From: a virus
IMG/VR virus record: IMGVR_UViG_3300027906_000085
Coordinates: 1 to 30,565 of that record
DNA: 30,565 nucleotides
Strand: one strand, 5' to 3'
A program made the position numbers and the translations under genes. Positions 1 to 8,178 of the stretch are shown piece after piece. The notes under the pieces were generated by a model that did not search any database, was not told the DNA's origin, and saw only the letters and a list, made by a program, of their open reading frames with translations. Position 1 is the first letter of the stretch. The number at the start of each line of letters is the position of its first letter.

Positions 1-1
1 A

Positions 2-2074
2 GATGTACAAGCACTACTTACGTGCAAGGTCGCATTTGACCACATATTCTCACCACAACAGAAGAAACACACAGTTACTGTGATTTCTATGGCTATTGGT
101 GCAGCTCTTGAAGCTGAAGCACAAATAGCATATTACGAGAAAGAAGCACCAGCTTTACTAGCTACGCTCAAGAAGAACTATTGGCATCAAGCTAAAGGTA
201 CAGAATACAAACGTAAGTGCATACAAACACTTATGCATAAGCAGAGTATAACTCCTTGGGTACGTTGGGATAAGACTACTAAGGTCAAGGTCGGAACCTT
301 CCTTATGGACTGTCTTATGGAGGTGTCTCGTTGGTTTGAGAGAGATTATATAAGAAAAGGAAGAAAGACATTAGCTGTACTTGTACCATCCACTTTATTA
401 ATCGAACAACATGCAGAAATCATGCGAATGGCTGAGCTATTTAGTCCCTTGGCTAAGCCCATGCTTATACCTCCTCGTAATTGGCACACTCTCCAAGATG
501 GGGGTTATTATTTAAATGATTTGACTCGTTGCCATCAGCTAATAAGAAAAAGCGATGGCGGTCTAATACAGGGAGAAATACCCTACCAGTTCATTAATAA
601 AATTCAACAAGTTCAATACAAGCTAAACCCTTTTATAGTAGGGGTTGCGAAGGAACTAGAAGAAAGAGGAATTAGCGTAGGAAAATTTAGACCTGTTATC
701 CAACATGAGATACCACCAACTCCTCCAGAGGAAGCGAGCAAGGAGGTATGGAGAGAGTGGAAGACAAAAGCAAGAACAGCTAGAAACTTGCAGGCAGCTG
801 AAGTACGTAAGTCCTGCCGTACTCGTATGACAATGGAAGTGGTACGAGAGTTTGAAGGAAAAGATTACTATATCCCTTGGAGTTTTGACTACAGAGGTAG
901 AGCATATCCAATACCTAACCTACTAACACCACAAGATACTGACTTTGGAAAAAGTTTAATTTTGTTTAGTGAAGGTGCAAAGATAACACCTAAAGGTTTG
1001 GAGTGGATTAAGTTTCAGTTAGCAACTACGTATGGATTAGATAAAGCTACGATGCAAGAAAGATTAGAGTGGGTATCTATGCCAGCTAATCAAGATCTTG
1101 TATTCAGAATAGTCAAAGACCCTATCAAATACATAGCTGACTGGGAAAATGCAGATGAACCTTGGTTATTTTTAGCTGCTGCAAATGAGTATGTCAGTCT
1201 CATTATGGGACACACAGACATGACTCATCTGCCAGTAGCAGTAGACGCTACATGTAGTGGTCTCCAGATTCTCGCCGGTCTCGCTAAGGACGCCTCCACT
1301 GCTCGCATGGTAAATGTTATTGGGAGCGAAAAGCCTCAAGACGCCTATGCAACCATCGCTTCAAGGAGCATGGAGGCAATCCCTGATCGGCTAAAACCCC
1401 ACTGGGATAGGAAGGTGACTAAGCGTTGTGTGATGACTATTCCATATAACGCTAAGCCCTTCTCTAATCGTTCTTATATCAAGGATGCCTTTAAGGAAAA
1501 GGGAGTAGAAGTTGATAAAGATGAACTTACTGAATGCGTAAAGGCAGTACGAACAGCTATGGACGTAGTGGTACCCGGCGCAATGCGAGTAATGAAATGG
1601 ATAGAAACGGAGATAGCTCGAGCAATAAGATCTGGAGCTGATGAAATCAGATGGAAAACTCCATCAGGATTCAACGTTAAGCAGAGACTGATGAAACGTC
1701 GGTCCACAATCATAAAGACACAACTAATGGGTAGATGTGAGGTACATGTAGCTGGTGCAGAAACAGGTGTTGACTTAAGACACCACAGGAACGCAACAGC
1801 ACCTAACCTTATACATTCACTAGATGCAAGTCTTTTACATCTTGCAGTGATGGATACCCACTTTCCAATAGCTTTAATACATGATTCAGTTCTATGTAGA
1901 GCTACTGATATGTGTAAACTGTCCACATTAGTACGTAAAACTTACATGACTCTGTTTGCAGAGCATGAACCACTTAATGACTTCGCCCTAGCAATAGGAG
2001 CTGAAGAACAACCACCTATTATTGGCGACCTTAAACCGGAAGCTGTAATTGATTCACAATATTTTTTCTGTTAA
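2..2074 (+). CDS. T7-like single-subunit RNA polymerase, 5'-truncated by the window edge
   Basis: The enzyme transcribes phage middle and late genes from phage promoters. The reading frame is open to the first bases of the window, so the gene starts upstream. About 690 residues are visible against 883 in T7. All catalytic landmarks are present: VDATCSGLQ matches T7 DGSCSGIQ (metal Asp 537), TKRCVMTIPYNA carries the Lys631/Tyr639 equivalents, HSLDAS follows, and ALIHDS carries the second metal aspartate (T7 Asp812). The stretch around IIKTQLMGRCEVHVAG lies where T7 has its promoter-specificity loop. The C-terminus ends YFFC, comparable to T7 FAFA, the 'foot' that sits near the active site. The stop overlaps the ATG of the SSB gene by one base. 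An in-frame ATG at 89 is an internal methionine, not a likely start, because homology continues upstream of it. Confidence 0.97.
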   Translation, partial: DVQALLTCKVAFDHIFSPQQKKHTVTVISMAIGAALEAEAQIAYYEKEAPALLATLKKNYWHQAKGTEYKRKCIQTLMHKQSITPWVRWDKTTKVKVGTFLMDCLMEVSRWFERDYIRKGRKTLAVLVPSTLLIEQHAEIMRMAELFSPLAKPMLIPPRNWHTLQDGGYYLNDLTRCHQLIRKSDGGLIQGEIPYQFINKIQQVQYKLNPFIVGVAKELEERGISVGKFRPVIQHEIPPTPPEEASKEVWREWKTKARTARNLQAAEVRKSCRTRMTMEVVREFEGKDYYIPWSFDYRGRAYPIPNLLTPQDTDFGKSLILFSEGAKITPKGLEWIKFQLATTYGLDKATMQERLEWVSMPANQDLVFRIVKDPIKYIADWENADEPWLFLAAANEYVSLIMGHTDMTHLPVAVDATCSGLQILAGLAKDASTARMVNVIGSEKPQDAYATIASRSMEAIPDRLKPHWDRKVTKRCVMTIPYNAKPFSNRSYIKDAFKEKGVEVDKDELTECVKAVRTAMDVVVPGAMRVMKWIETEIARAIRSGADEIRWKTPSGFNVKQRLMKRRSTIIKTQLMGRCEVHVAGAETGVDLRHHRNATAPNLIHSLDASLLHLAVMDTHFPIALIHDSVLCRATDMCKLSTLVRKTYMTLFAEHEPLNDFALAIGAEEQPPIIGDLKPEAVIDSQYFFC

Positions 2075-2643
2075 TGAGAAACATACACGTAACACCCGAG
2101 CCTGTAACCCTAGAAGGGTTCCAAGCTGTGTTAAGACCAAGTAAATTTGGTTATTCATTAAAAGCGATAGTTGGAGAAGATTTAATCTCTAAGCTAGAAG
2201 ATGAAAGAGCAGACTGCCTCAAGTGGGCAGAGAGTAAACTTAAGAATCCTAAAAGATCTTTACTAAAACCAACTCCATGGGAGGAGGTATCAGAAGGTAA
2301 ATATCTAATTAAGTTTTCTTGGGCTGACGATAAGCGACCTCCAGTTGTAGATACTGAAGGAACACCAATCAAGGACATTGATACACCAGTATATTCAGGC
2401 AGTAAAGTAAAGCTTGGATTCACACAGAAACCATACATACTTAGAGACGGCGTGACCTATGGCACATCACTCAAGTTATCTGGAGTTCAGATAGTAAGTG
2501 TATCGTCAGAGGTAGGTATAGATGTAGGTGATTTAGATGAAGCAGGAGCAGCTGAGCTGTTTGGTAATACTGCTGGATTTAAAGCATCCGAACCAAATGT
2601 TGTACCTGATACGACACCCAGTTCAGTAGAAGACGACTTCTAA
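2074..2643 (+). CDS. Single-stranded DNA-binding protein (T7 gp2.5-like)
   Basis: This protein would coat single-stranded DNA at the fork and coordinate polymerase and helicase. It has 189 residues against 232 in T7 gp2.5. The body (for example KLGFTQKPYILRDGVTYG and SLKLSGVQIV) suits a beta-rich OB-fold. The clearest signature is the acidic C-terminal tail SSVEDDF ending in phenylalanine, the contact that gp2.5 uses to bind the T7 polymerase and primase-helicase. The primase here ends in a similar tail (PGTDF). It sits between RNA polymerase and endonuclease I exactly as in T7, with one-base overlaps on both sides, which suggests translational coupling. Assignment rests on position, size and tail more than on a catalytic motif. 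Confidence 0.88.
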   Translation: MRNIHVTPEPVTLEGFQAVLRPSKFGYSLKAIVGEDLISKLEDERADCLKWAESKLKNPKRSLLKPTPWEEVSEGKYLIKFSWADDKRPPVVDTEGTPIKDIDTPVYSGSKVKLGFTQKPYILRDGVTYGTSLKLSGVQIVSVSSEVGIDVGDLDEAGAAELFGNTAGFKASEPNVVPDTTPSSVEDDF

Positions 2644-3008
2644 TGGGATTCCGATCAGGACTTGAAGAGAAAGTAGCTGATCTATTAGTAAGCTTGGGCG
2701 TTGACTATGAATATGAGGAAGCGTCCTACCCTTACACTATTCAGCATCAATATACTCCTGATTTTGTATTACCAGATAACGGAGTAATCCTAGAGGTTAA
2801 AGGGTATTGGGACCCTCCATCTAGGCGCAAGATTAGACAAGTAATCAAAGATAACCCAACCATAGATCTTCGCATGGTCTTCCAAGATCCATACAAAAGG
2901 ATAAGCAAGAAGTCCAAGACAACATATGCGAAATGGTGCGAACGCTACAACATTAGATGGTGCGCCGCACATTGTATTCCAGTTGATTGGTTAAAATGTG
3001 GGAAATAA
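2643..3008 (+). CDS. Endonuclease I, Holliday-junction resolvase (T7 gp3-like)
   Basis: The enzyme resolves branched DNA and helps degrade host DNA. It has 121 residues, a little shorter than T7 gp3 (149). It opens with FRSGLEEKVADLL, matching T7 RSGLEDKV, where Glu8 corresponds to T7 Glu20. YTPDFVLP holds Asp40 (T7 Asp55), and ILEVKGYW holds Glu51 and Lys53 (T7 Glu65 and Lys67). The four catalytic residues of the PD-(D/E)XK site are therefore complete. The end, IPVDWLK, parallels T7 IPAEWIK. The start ATG overlaps the SSB stop, and the next gene starts inside its last codons. In T7 the next gene would be lysozyme gp3.5; here three oxygenase-like genes occupy that slot. Confidence 0.95.
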   Translation: MGFRSGLEEKVADLLVSLGVDYEYEEASYPYTIQHQYTPDFVLPDNGVILEVKGYWDPPSRRKIRQVIKDNPTIDLRMVFQDPYKRISKKSKTTYAKWCERYNIRWCAAHCIPVDWLKCGK

Positions 3009-3673
3009 ATCCAGAATCAGAAATTCAGATAGATGAATTGATGGGGTCAAAAATATATACGATAGATAACGTATTTAAGTACCCAAAAAAATTAGACAGA
3101 TTTTTATTTAATCGAGAAAGCTTCTTAGTACAAGGTGAGCCTTGGTCATCCAATGGACATAGGTATATTAAGAAAAGATATGCAGACTGGATTGATAAAT
3201 CTTGTCCAATAGTTGCTGTAGCACAAAAATTATGTCAACAGAATGTAGGTAATCATGGTGGCTTTTCAACAAATGTAGATGCGTTCATGTCTGGACCATT
3301 CAATGAGTTTGAAACAAAGTATCTCTGGCCGCATTTAGATAACGGTTATACACTTATCGTTTACTTCAATCACGAAGATGAAAACGGTACTAACCTATAT
3401 CACCCAAAGCTAAAAGAGGAAGAGTGGTTCCAGAAGTTAATGACAGATACACCACTTGGTAAAGATCCATGGATACCAAAGAAACATGTTGAGCTACTAC
3501 ACACCTTAAAGCCTAAATATAATCGAGCAGTTTTATTTGACGGTGCAAAGTTTCCACATGGAGCTGCCATAGTCAATGAACACTATTACTTCGACACTGA
3601 AACCTACCCAGAAATGAGGAAAAATTTATGTTTTTTCTTCTACCCAGATGATAATGACAAAAAAGAAAACTAA
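2996..3673 (+). CDS. 2OG-Fe(II) oxygenase-like protein 1
   Basis: A 225-residue protein with the layout of a double-stranded beta-helix 2-oxoglutarate/Fe(II) dioxygenase. An HxD pair lies in WPHLDNGYTLIVYFN (His113, Asp115). A distal histidine follows RAVLFDGAKFPHGA (His188), and Arg208 in MRKNLCFFF could bind the 2-oxoglutarate carboxylate. The substrate cannot be read from the sequence; protein, nucleobase or small-molecule hydroxylation are all possible. ATG at 2996 is chosen, overlapping the endonuclease stop by 13 bases; a TTG in the same frame lies at 2987. It is the first of three adjacent oxygenase-like genes with overlapping ends, so they are probably co-translated. The motif arrangement is clear, but overall sequence is too divergent for me to name a family precisely. 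Confidence 0.72.
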   Translation: MWEINPESEIQIDELMGSKIYTIDNVFKYPKKLDRFLFNRESFLVQGEPWSSNGHRYIKKRYADWIDKSCPIVAVAQKLCQQNVGNHGGFSTNVDAFMSGPFNEFETKYLWPHLDNGYTLIVYFNHEDENGTNLYHPKLKEEEWFQKLMTDTPLGKDPWIPKKHVELLHTLKPKYNRAVLFDGAKFPHGAAIVNEHYYFDTETYPEMRKNLCFFFYPDDNDKKEN

Positions 3674-4208
3674 AGCAGCAGACATTAAAGTAGTTGATAA
3701 CTGGCTGCCAACTTCAGAATTTGTAGTACTAAAAGATATGTTTACCAGTACAGAAACAGGCTGGTTCATTGTCAATGGTATTGCAGATAATTCAGAGACT
3801 ATGAAAACTCTGAACCCATTAGATAACTATATGTTTGCTCATATGGTTTATCACAACTACGTGCCATACTCAAATCATTTCCAAAAGATTAAGGAAATAA
3901 TTGAGCCTCCTATGCAGGAACTGTTGGGTCATGACTTTAGAACAATAGTAAGAATCAAAGTTAACCTATACCCACGTACTCATGAAGTAGTAAAGCATCC
4001 ATGGCACACAGATTCTCATCACATAGAAGGACTTAAGGGTTTACTTCTAGGAATAAACACATGTGATGGATATACAGGATTTGCTGATGGTACTGAGATT
4101 GATTCAGTAGAAAACAGAGCATTATTCTTTGACTCTACAGAAAGACATCATTCAACCTCATGTTCAAATGCAAGTTACAGACTGAACATGAATATTAATT
4201 ATGTATAA
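3648..4208 (+). CDS. 2OG-Fe(II) oxygenase-like protein 2
   Basis: A 186-residue protein similar in plan to the 2OG-Fe(II) oxygenase proteins common in cyanophages. Counting from the ATG at 3654, HPWHTDSHH provides the HxD pair (His118, Asp120), preceded by RIKVNLYPR. TCDGYTGFADGTEI forms the expected central strands, ENRALFFDSTERHHS gives the distal histidine (165 or 166), and SYRLNMNINYV supplies the carboxylate-binding arginine (Arg176). The N-terminus is lysine-rich (MTKKKTKAADIK). Two ATGs, 3648 and 3654, are possible and neither has a strong ribosome binding site; both overlap the preceding gene. It differs strongly from its neighbours, so the trio looks like an assembled set rather than a recent tandem duplication. 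Substrate unknown. Confidence 0.78.
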   Translation: MIMTKKKTKAADIKVVDNWLPTSEFVVLKDMFTSTETGWFIVNGIADNSETMKTLNPLDNYMFAHMVYHNYVPYSNHFQKIKEIIEPPMQELLGHDFRTIVRIKVNLYPRTHEVVKHPWHTDSHHIEGLKGLLLGINTCDGYTGFADGTEIDSVENRALFFDSTERHHSTSCSNASYRLNMNINYV

Positions 4209-4821
4209 AATATTTGATATGTTTTCGGTACCTTTATACAGATCAATACTGCGTGAAGATACCAGTGCTTTAAATAAGTACAAAGAAAATATCTGTGATC
4301 AGGGGGAGGGGTCATTTATGAGTAACGAGTTCCCTCCTCGTTTACTAGAACATCCAGACTTGAAACATATCAAGGATGGAATTATGACTCACTTCCATAC
4401 ATTTATGTATGAAGCTTTGGGAGTTGGTCCAGAAACAGATGCAATATTCACTACCTCTTGGTTAGCTGCGATAGAGAAAGGAGGTTACGTACACTCGCAT
4501 AATCATGCTAACTGTTGGTTCTCTGGGTTACTTTATTTTGATGATGATTATACAAAATCAGTACCCTTACATTTGAAAGATCCAAATACTTGTCAAAGTA
4601 TTATCAATGTTAATACCAGAAACTATAACCTTGGCTATCCAGTAACTATTCAACCAGAGCCAAACTTATTAATATTTTTCCCTAGCTATATAGTTCATCA
4701 AAGTGAACCACAAAAGGAAGATAAGAAAAGATGGTCGCTTGCATTTAATTTTTACCCTAGAGGAAAGATTGGAGAAGAACTTACAGACAGTTACTTTGAT
4801 ACAAGATGGCTGAGTTTATAA
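4201..4821 (+). CDS. 2OG-Fe(II) oxygenase-like protein 3 (PF13759-like)
   Basis: A 206-residue protein with the pattern of the putative 2OG-Fe(II) oxygenase family Pfam PF13759. TTSWLAAIEKGGYVHSHNH leads into WFSGLLYF, matching the family's His-x-His before a Ser-Gly strand (His98, His100, His102). A Pro-rich strand ending FFPSYIVHQSEP gives the distal histidine (His166), and RWSLAFNFYPRG gives the arginine (Arg177). The N-terminal FSVPLYRSIL opening is also typical of this family, whose members often start with a 'F-x-x-P-(I/L)' strand. It overlaps the previous gene by 8 bases and the primase gene by 16, which places all three oxygenases in one translational unit with the replisome genes. 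Substrate unknown. Confidence 0.8.
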   Translation: MYKIFDMFSVPLYRSILREDTSALNKYKENICDQGEGSFMSNEFPPRLLEHPDLKHIKDGIMTHFHTFMYEALGVGPETDAIFTTSWLAAIEKGGYVHSHNHANCWFSGLLYFDDDYTKSVPLHLKDPNTCQSIINVNTRNYNLGYPVTIQPEPNLLIFFPSYIVHQSEPQKEDKKRWSLAFNFYPRGKIGEELTDSYFDTRWLSL

Positions 4822-6359
4822 GACATGAGCCATGTGAAGTATGTGGCTCATCAGATGCAAAGGCAATATACGACGACGGAAATACATATTGCTTTAGTTG
4901 TCAAAACCTTACGACACAAGATAATCACAATCACATGCCCACCAATGTTCAATTCACAGGATCAGCCCAAAGGCTGCATAAACGAAACATCAGTGAATCA
5001 ACCTGTCAACACTACAAAGTCTACAGGGACGGAGAATACTTACGCTTCCCTTATTACAGCAGTGACAGAACACTTCAAGGATTTAAAACAAAAACAAAAT
5101 TAAAAGACTTTAAGTATGAAGGTAATAATACTGACACTCTTTTTGGTCAGTCTCTTATTCCTTCTACTGGCAAACGCCTTATGGTCTACGAAGGCGAGCT
5201 TGATGCACTATCGGGCTGGGAGGCTTACCCAAACTGGGCGCATATCTCACTTCCTCATGGAGCTGCGTCAGCTAAAAAGGATATACAAAAACAACTTCAG
5301 CTTTTTCAAGGTTATGAAGAAATTATCCTTTTCTTCGATAAAGACCAAGCCGGTAAGCAAGCGACGGAATCAGTTGCTGCTCTTTTACCGTCTGGCAAAG
5401 TTAAGATTGCACATTTACCAGATCCGTATAAGGATGCTTCTGACGCATTGCAAAATAACGATGCTGAAGCAATCAGGAAAGCTATTTGGAATGCTTCTCC
5501 CTACCAACCGGATGGAATTGTAGATGGTCAATCATTACTAGAAGTAGTCACCAACCCTAGTCCACCATGCGACTTTGAATATCCATTTGCAGGGTTGCAA
5601 AGACTAACCCATGGATGCAGATTCGGAGAACTCACTGTAATCAGTGCAGGCACAGGACAAGGGAAATCAACCCTGACAAGGCAGTTGGCGACTCACTTTT
5701 TAGACCAAAACGAGCGTGTAGGTTATATAGCTCTGGAGGAATCAAATAGAAGAACAGCTTTAGGACTAATGTCTGTAGCTACTAGTCAAGCATTACATCT
5801 TGGAGAACACACCAAGGATACTTTACAAAAAGCATATGACAAAACCCTCAAAAAATGGAATCTCTTCCTCTATGACCACTTCGGCAGTGCTGACCCTGAT
5901 ATTATCTACAGTCGCATTGAGTATATGGCGCTTGCGCTCGAAACGAAAATCATCTTCCTCGACCACTTATCCATATTAATTTCTGGATTAGACGGAGATG
6001 AGAGAAAAATGATCGACACCACCATGACTAAGCTAAGAAGTTTAGTTGAACGAACTGGAATAAAACTATTCCTTGTATCTCATTTACGTAGAACACAAAC
6101 AGATAAGAACCATGAAGAAGGCGCACGAGTAACTCTAGGTCAACTTAGAGGTAGCGCAGCAATTTCTCAGCTTGCAGATGAAGTATGGGGACTCGAAAGA
6201 AACCAACAAACTGAAGCTGTAGACCAGACAATCTTACGTGTTCTAAAGAATAGATACTCAGGTGAAGTAGGTGTCGCATGTCAACTTAAATACAACAAAG
6301 AAACGTGTAAATACGATGAAACTACAGAGCCAATTTTCGATCCCGGAACAGACTTCTGA
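4806..6359 (+). CDS. Primase-helicase (T7 gp4-like)
   Basis: A bifunctional replisome protein that unwinds the fork and makes RNA primers; 517 residues against 566 in T7. It contains, in order, an N-terminal zinc-binding module (Cys10, Cys13, Cys29, Cys32), a TOPRIM primase core with EGELDA (Glu129, Glu131) and FFDKDQAGKQA (Asp178, Asp180), KDASD near residue 209, and a RecA-like helicase domain with Walker A AGTGQGKST (about 281-289), IIFLDHLSIL as the Walker B strand, and LRGSAAISQLADEVW late in the domain. The C-terminus is acidic and ends PGTDF, like the T7 gp4 tail that docks on the DNA polymerase. Because the zinc module is intact, this is the full-length primase-competent form. ATG at 4806 lies in the end of the oxygenase gene. 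Confidence 0.96.
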   Translation: MAEFIRHEPCEVCGSSDAKAIYDDGNTYCFSCQNLTTQDNHNHMPTNVQFTGSAQRLHKRNISESTCQHYKVYRDGEYLRFPYYSSDRTLQGFKTKTKLKDFKYEGNNTDTLFGQSLIPSTGKRLMVYEGELDALSGWEAYPNWAHISLPHGAASAKKDIQKQLQLFQGYEEIILFFDKDQAGKQATESVAALLPSGKVKIAHLPDPYKDASDALQNNDAEAIRKAIWNASPYQPDGIVDGQSLLEVVTNPSPPCDFEYPFAGLQRLTHGCRFGELTVISAGTGQGKSTLTRQLATHFLDQNERVGYIALEESNRRTALGLMSVATSQALHLGEHTKDTLQKAYDKTLKKWNLFLYDHFGSADPDIIYSRIEYMALALETKIIFLDHLSILISGLDGDERKMIDTTMTKLRSLVERTGIKLFLVSHLRRTQTDKNHEEGARVTLGQLRGSAAISQLADEVWGLERNQQTEAVDQTILRVLKNRYSGEVGVACQLKYNKETCKYDETTEPIFDPGTDF

Positions 6360-6453
6360 TCTGAAAAAACCAAACCCACCTTCAAAACAAGCTAAAAAGA
6401 AAGCAAAGTTTAAGGATAAAACTTATGTCGGAAAGCCAAATGCTCGTATTTGA
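6316..6453 (+). CDS. Possible small basic protein, unassigned
   Basis: A 45-residue open frame that spans the short space between primase-helicase and DNA polymerase and overlaps both. Its second half is strongly basic and lysine-rich (KQAKKKAKFKDKTYVGK) with a proline run before it. Within the 65 bases not used by other genes the frame stays open, which weakly favours a real gene. No ribosome binding site stands out upstream of the ATG at 6316; an in-frame ATG also exists at 6271. I recognise no family. It could equally be a chance frame in the leader that carries the Shine-Dalgarno sequence of the polymerase gene. Confidence 0.3.
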   Translation: MKLQSQFSIPEQTSDLKKPNPPSKQAKKKAKFKDKTYVGKPNARI

Positions 6454-6958
6454 CTGCGAAACTGACGGACTATTACATGACGTTTCTACAATACACTGCA
6501 TTGCCATCTACGATTCCCAAAAGGAAGAGACCCACGTATTTAATCATCAAGGTGGTGACTGCTACCCGATCACGGAAGGTTTGCATATGCTTACCGAAGC
6601 TGATGTTATCGTTGGGCACAATATCATTAATTTTGATATACCTGTTTTGCGGAAAACTTATTCTTGGTTTCAGCCTAGTGGGACTGTTCTTGATACTCTT
6701 GTCCTATCTCGTATGTACCATCCGAATATGATGGATATAGATAAGAGAAGGAACGTACCAAGGATGCCATTACAACTATATGGTAGGCATTCCTTAGAAG
6801 CTTATGGATACAGATTAGGTGAATATAAAGGAGAGTTTGGAAAGACCACCGACTGGAAAGAGTGGTCACAAGAAATGCAAGATTATTGCGTACAAGACGT
6901 AAACGTTACCACCAAATTATGCGAACACTTCCGCCCTTACATGATGCGGATCGGTTAG
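6425..6958 (+). CDS. DNA polymerase, 3'-5' exonuclease part (N-terminal fragment of a split T7-like Pol)
   Basis: A 177-residue ORF carrying the proofreading domain of a family A T7-type DNA polymerase. All exonuclease metal ligands are present: Asp10 and Glu12 in VFDCETDG (T7 Asp5, Glu7), Asp71 in INFDIP (T7 Asp65), and Asp158 in YCVQDVNVT (T7 Asp174). TLVLSRMYHPN and SLEAYGYRLGEYKGEF match T7 closely. A good Shine-Dalgarno sequence (AAGGA at 6412-6416) precedes ATG 6425. The frame ends at TAG 6956-6958 just where the polymerase domain should begin, and the rest of the enzyme continues in another frame. This is either a genuine two-subunit polymerase, a programmed -1 shift, or a frameshift mutation or assembly error. 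Confidence 0.93.
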   Translation: MSESQMLVFDCETDGLLHDVSTIHCIAIYDSQKEETHVFNHQGGDCYPITEGLHMLTEADVIVGHNIINFDIPVLRKTYSWFQPSGTVLDTLVLSRMYHPNMMDIDKRRNVPRMPLQLYGRHSLEAYGYRLGEYKGEFGKTTDWKEWSQEMQDYCVQDVNVTTKLCEHFRPYMMRIG

Positions 6959-8175
6959 AGCACCGAGTCGCTGAAATATTAACTGAACAAGAGATACATG
7001 GATGGACATTTAATGAACAAAAAGCTCAGCAACTTGAGTCATCTCTCCGAAGAGAGATGGAAGAAACTCAAGGAGTACTTCGAGAACAATTCCCTTTCGT
7101 TGCAGGATCGTTGTTCACTCCTAAACGAGATAACGCAACACAAGGATATAGAGAAGGATGTGAAATACAACGAATAAAGGAGTTTAACCCAACATCACGA
7201 GACCACATAGCATGGATTCTGAAGACCCATTTCAAAGTCAAATTGAGCAAGACCACAGCGACTGGGAAACCAATTATCGACGAGACTACATTGACGGAGA
7301 TAGATATTCCCTTCTCCAAACTATGTGCGAAATGTTTGACGATAAAGAAAAAGCTTGGAATGATATCCGAAGGCGTGAACGCATGGAACAGGCTTGTTAC
7401 GAGTGAAGGTAGGATTCACCACCATTGCTCAGTTTCTACTAACACATTTAGATGTGCTCATAGAAAACCAAACTTAGCTCAGGTCCCTGCCGATAAGGAG
7501 TTTAGAGAATTATTCACAGCCAGTCCCGAGCTAGTAATGGTTGGAGCTGACTTAAGCGGAATTGAATTAAGAATGCTTGCCCACTACCTTGGAAGGTACG
7601 ACGGCGGTAGATATGCAGATATCCTCCTTAATGATGATATTCATCAAGTTAATGCTGACAAGATTGGTATTACTAGAAGACAAGTTAAGACTGTCACCTA
7701 TGCCTTCCTTTATGGAGCTGGCAACGAAAAAATTGGAACCTCATACGACAACACCCTAAAACCAAATGATGCAAAAAAGAAAGGAAAGGAAATACGAGAA
7801 GCTTTTGTTGCTGCGATCGAAGGACTCTCTGACTTATTGGGAGCGGTTTCAACTAAGTCTGCTAACGGGTGGCTCTTAGCTATTGATGGCAGAAGAGTTT
7901 TAGTTGATAGTCCTCACAAAGGATTAAATTATTTACTTCAGTGTTCGGCTGGAATTGTGGCTAAGAGATGGATGGTTATTGCACATGATGATTGTGAAGC
8001 TAACCAACTCGCCTTTGTACATGATGAACTTCAATATGAGACAAAGCCAGAAAATGCCGAACGATTAATGAAACATTTAGAAAAATCAGCAGTATTAGCT
8101 GGAGAATACTACCAATTACGTTGTCCAATAGCAGCCGAAGCAAAACAAGGGCTCTCATGGGCAGACGTACATTAA
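6919..8175 (+). CDS. DNA polymerase, polymerase part (C-terminal fragment of a split T7-like Pol)
   Basis: A 418-residue ORF with the palm, fingers and thumb of a T7-type family A polymerase. Homology starts at LEHRVAEILTEQEIHGW (T7 IEHRAAWLLAKQERNGF). Motif A is GADLSGIELRMLAHYL (catalytic Asp codon at 7549), motif B is VKTVTYAFLYGAGNEKIG (Lys 7687, Tyr 7699 at the E. coli 762 position, Tyr 7711), and motif C is FVHDELQ (Asp 8023). The thioredoxin-binding insertion of T7 (about 76 residues) is almost absent: only about 18 residues separate the SLFTP and FNPTSRDHI landmarks. ATG 6919 overlaps the exonuclease ORF by 40 bases; a GTG at 6862 would extend it, but those residues are not polymerase-like. 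No good Shine-Dalgarno site precedes 6919. Confidence 0.93.
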   Translation: MRTLPPLHDADRLEHRVAEILTEQEIHGWTFNEQKAQQLESSLRREMEETQGVLREQFPFVAGSLFTPKRDNATQGYREGCEIQRIKEFNPTSRDHIAWILKTHFKVKLSKTTATGKPIIDETTLTEIDIPFSKLCAKCLTIKKKLGMISEGVNAWNRLVTSEGRIHHHCSVSTNTFRCAHRKPNLAQVPADKEFRELFTASPELVMVGADLSGIELRMLAHYLGRYDGGRYADILLNDDIHQVNADKIGITRRQVKTVTYAFLYGAGNEKIGTSYDNTLKPNDAKKKGKEIREAFVAAIEGLSDLLGAVSTKSANGWLLAIDGRRVLVDSPHKGLNYLLQCSAGIVAKRWMVIAHDDCEANQLAFVHDELQYETKPENAERLMKHLEKSAVLAGEYYQLRCPIAAEAKQGLSWADVH

Positions 8176-8178
8176 ATT

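Noticed and set aside
1474-1926. 150-codon open frame on the minus strand inside RNA polymerase
   Set aside because: It lies wholly in a gene with intact catalytic motifs, has no recognisable protein pattern, and every supported gene in the window is on the plus strand.
4825-5523. Two plus-strand frames inside the primase gene
   Set aside because: They overlap the zinc-binding and TOPRIM domains out of frame and show no protein-like features.
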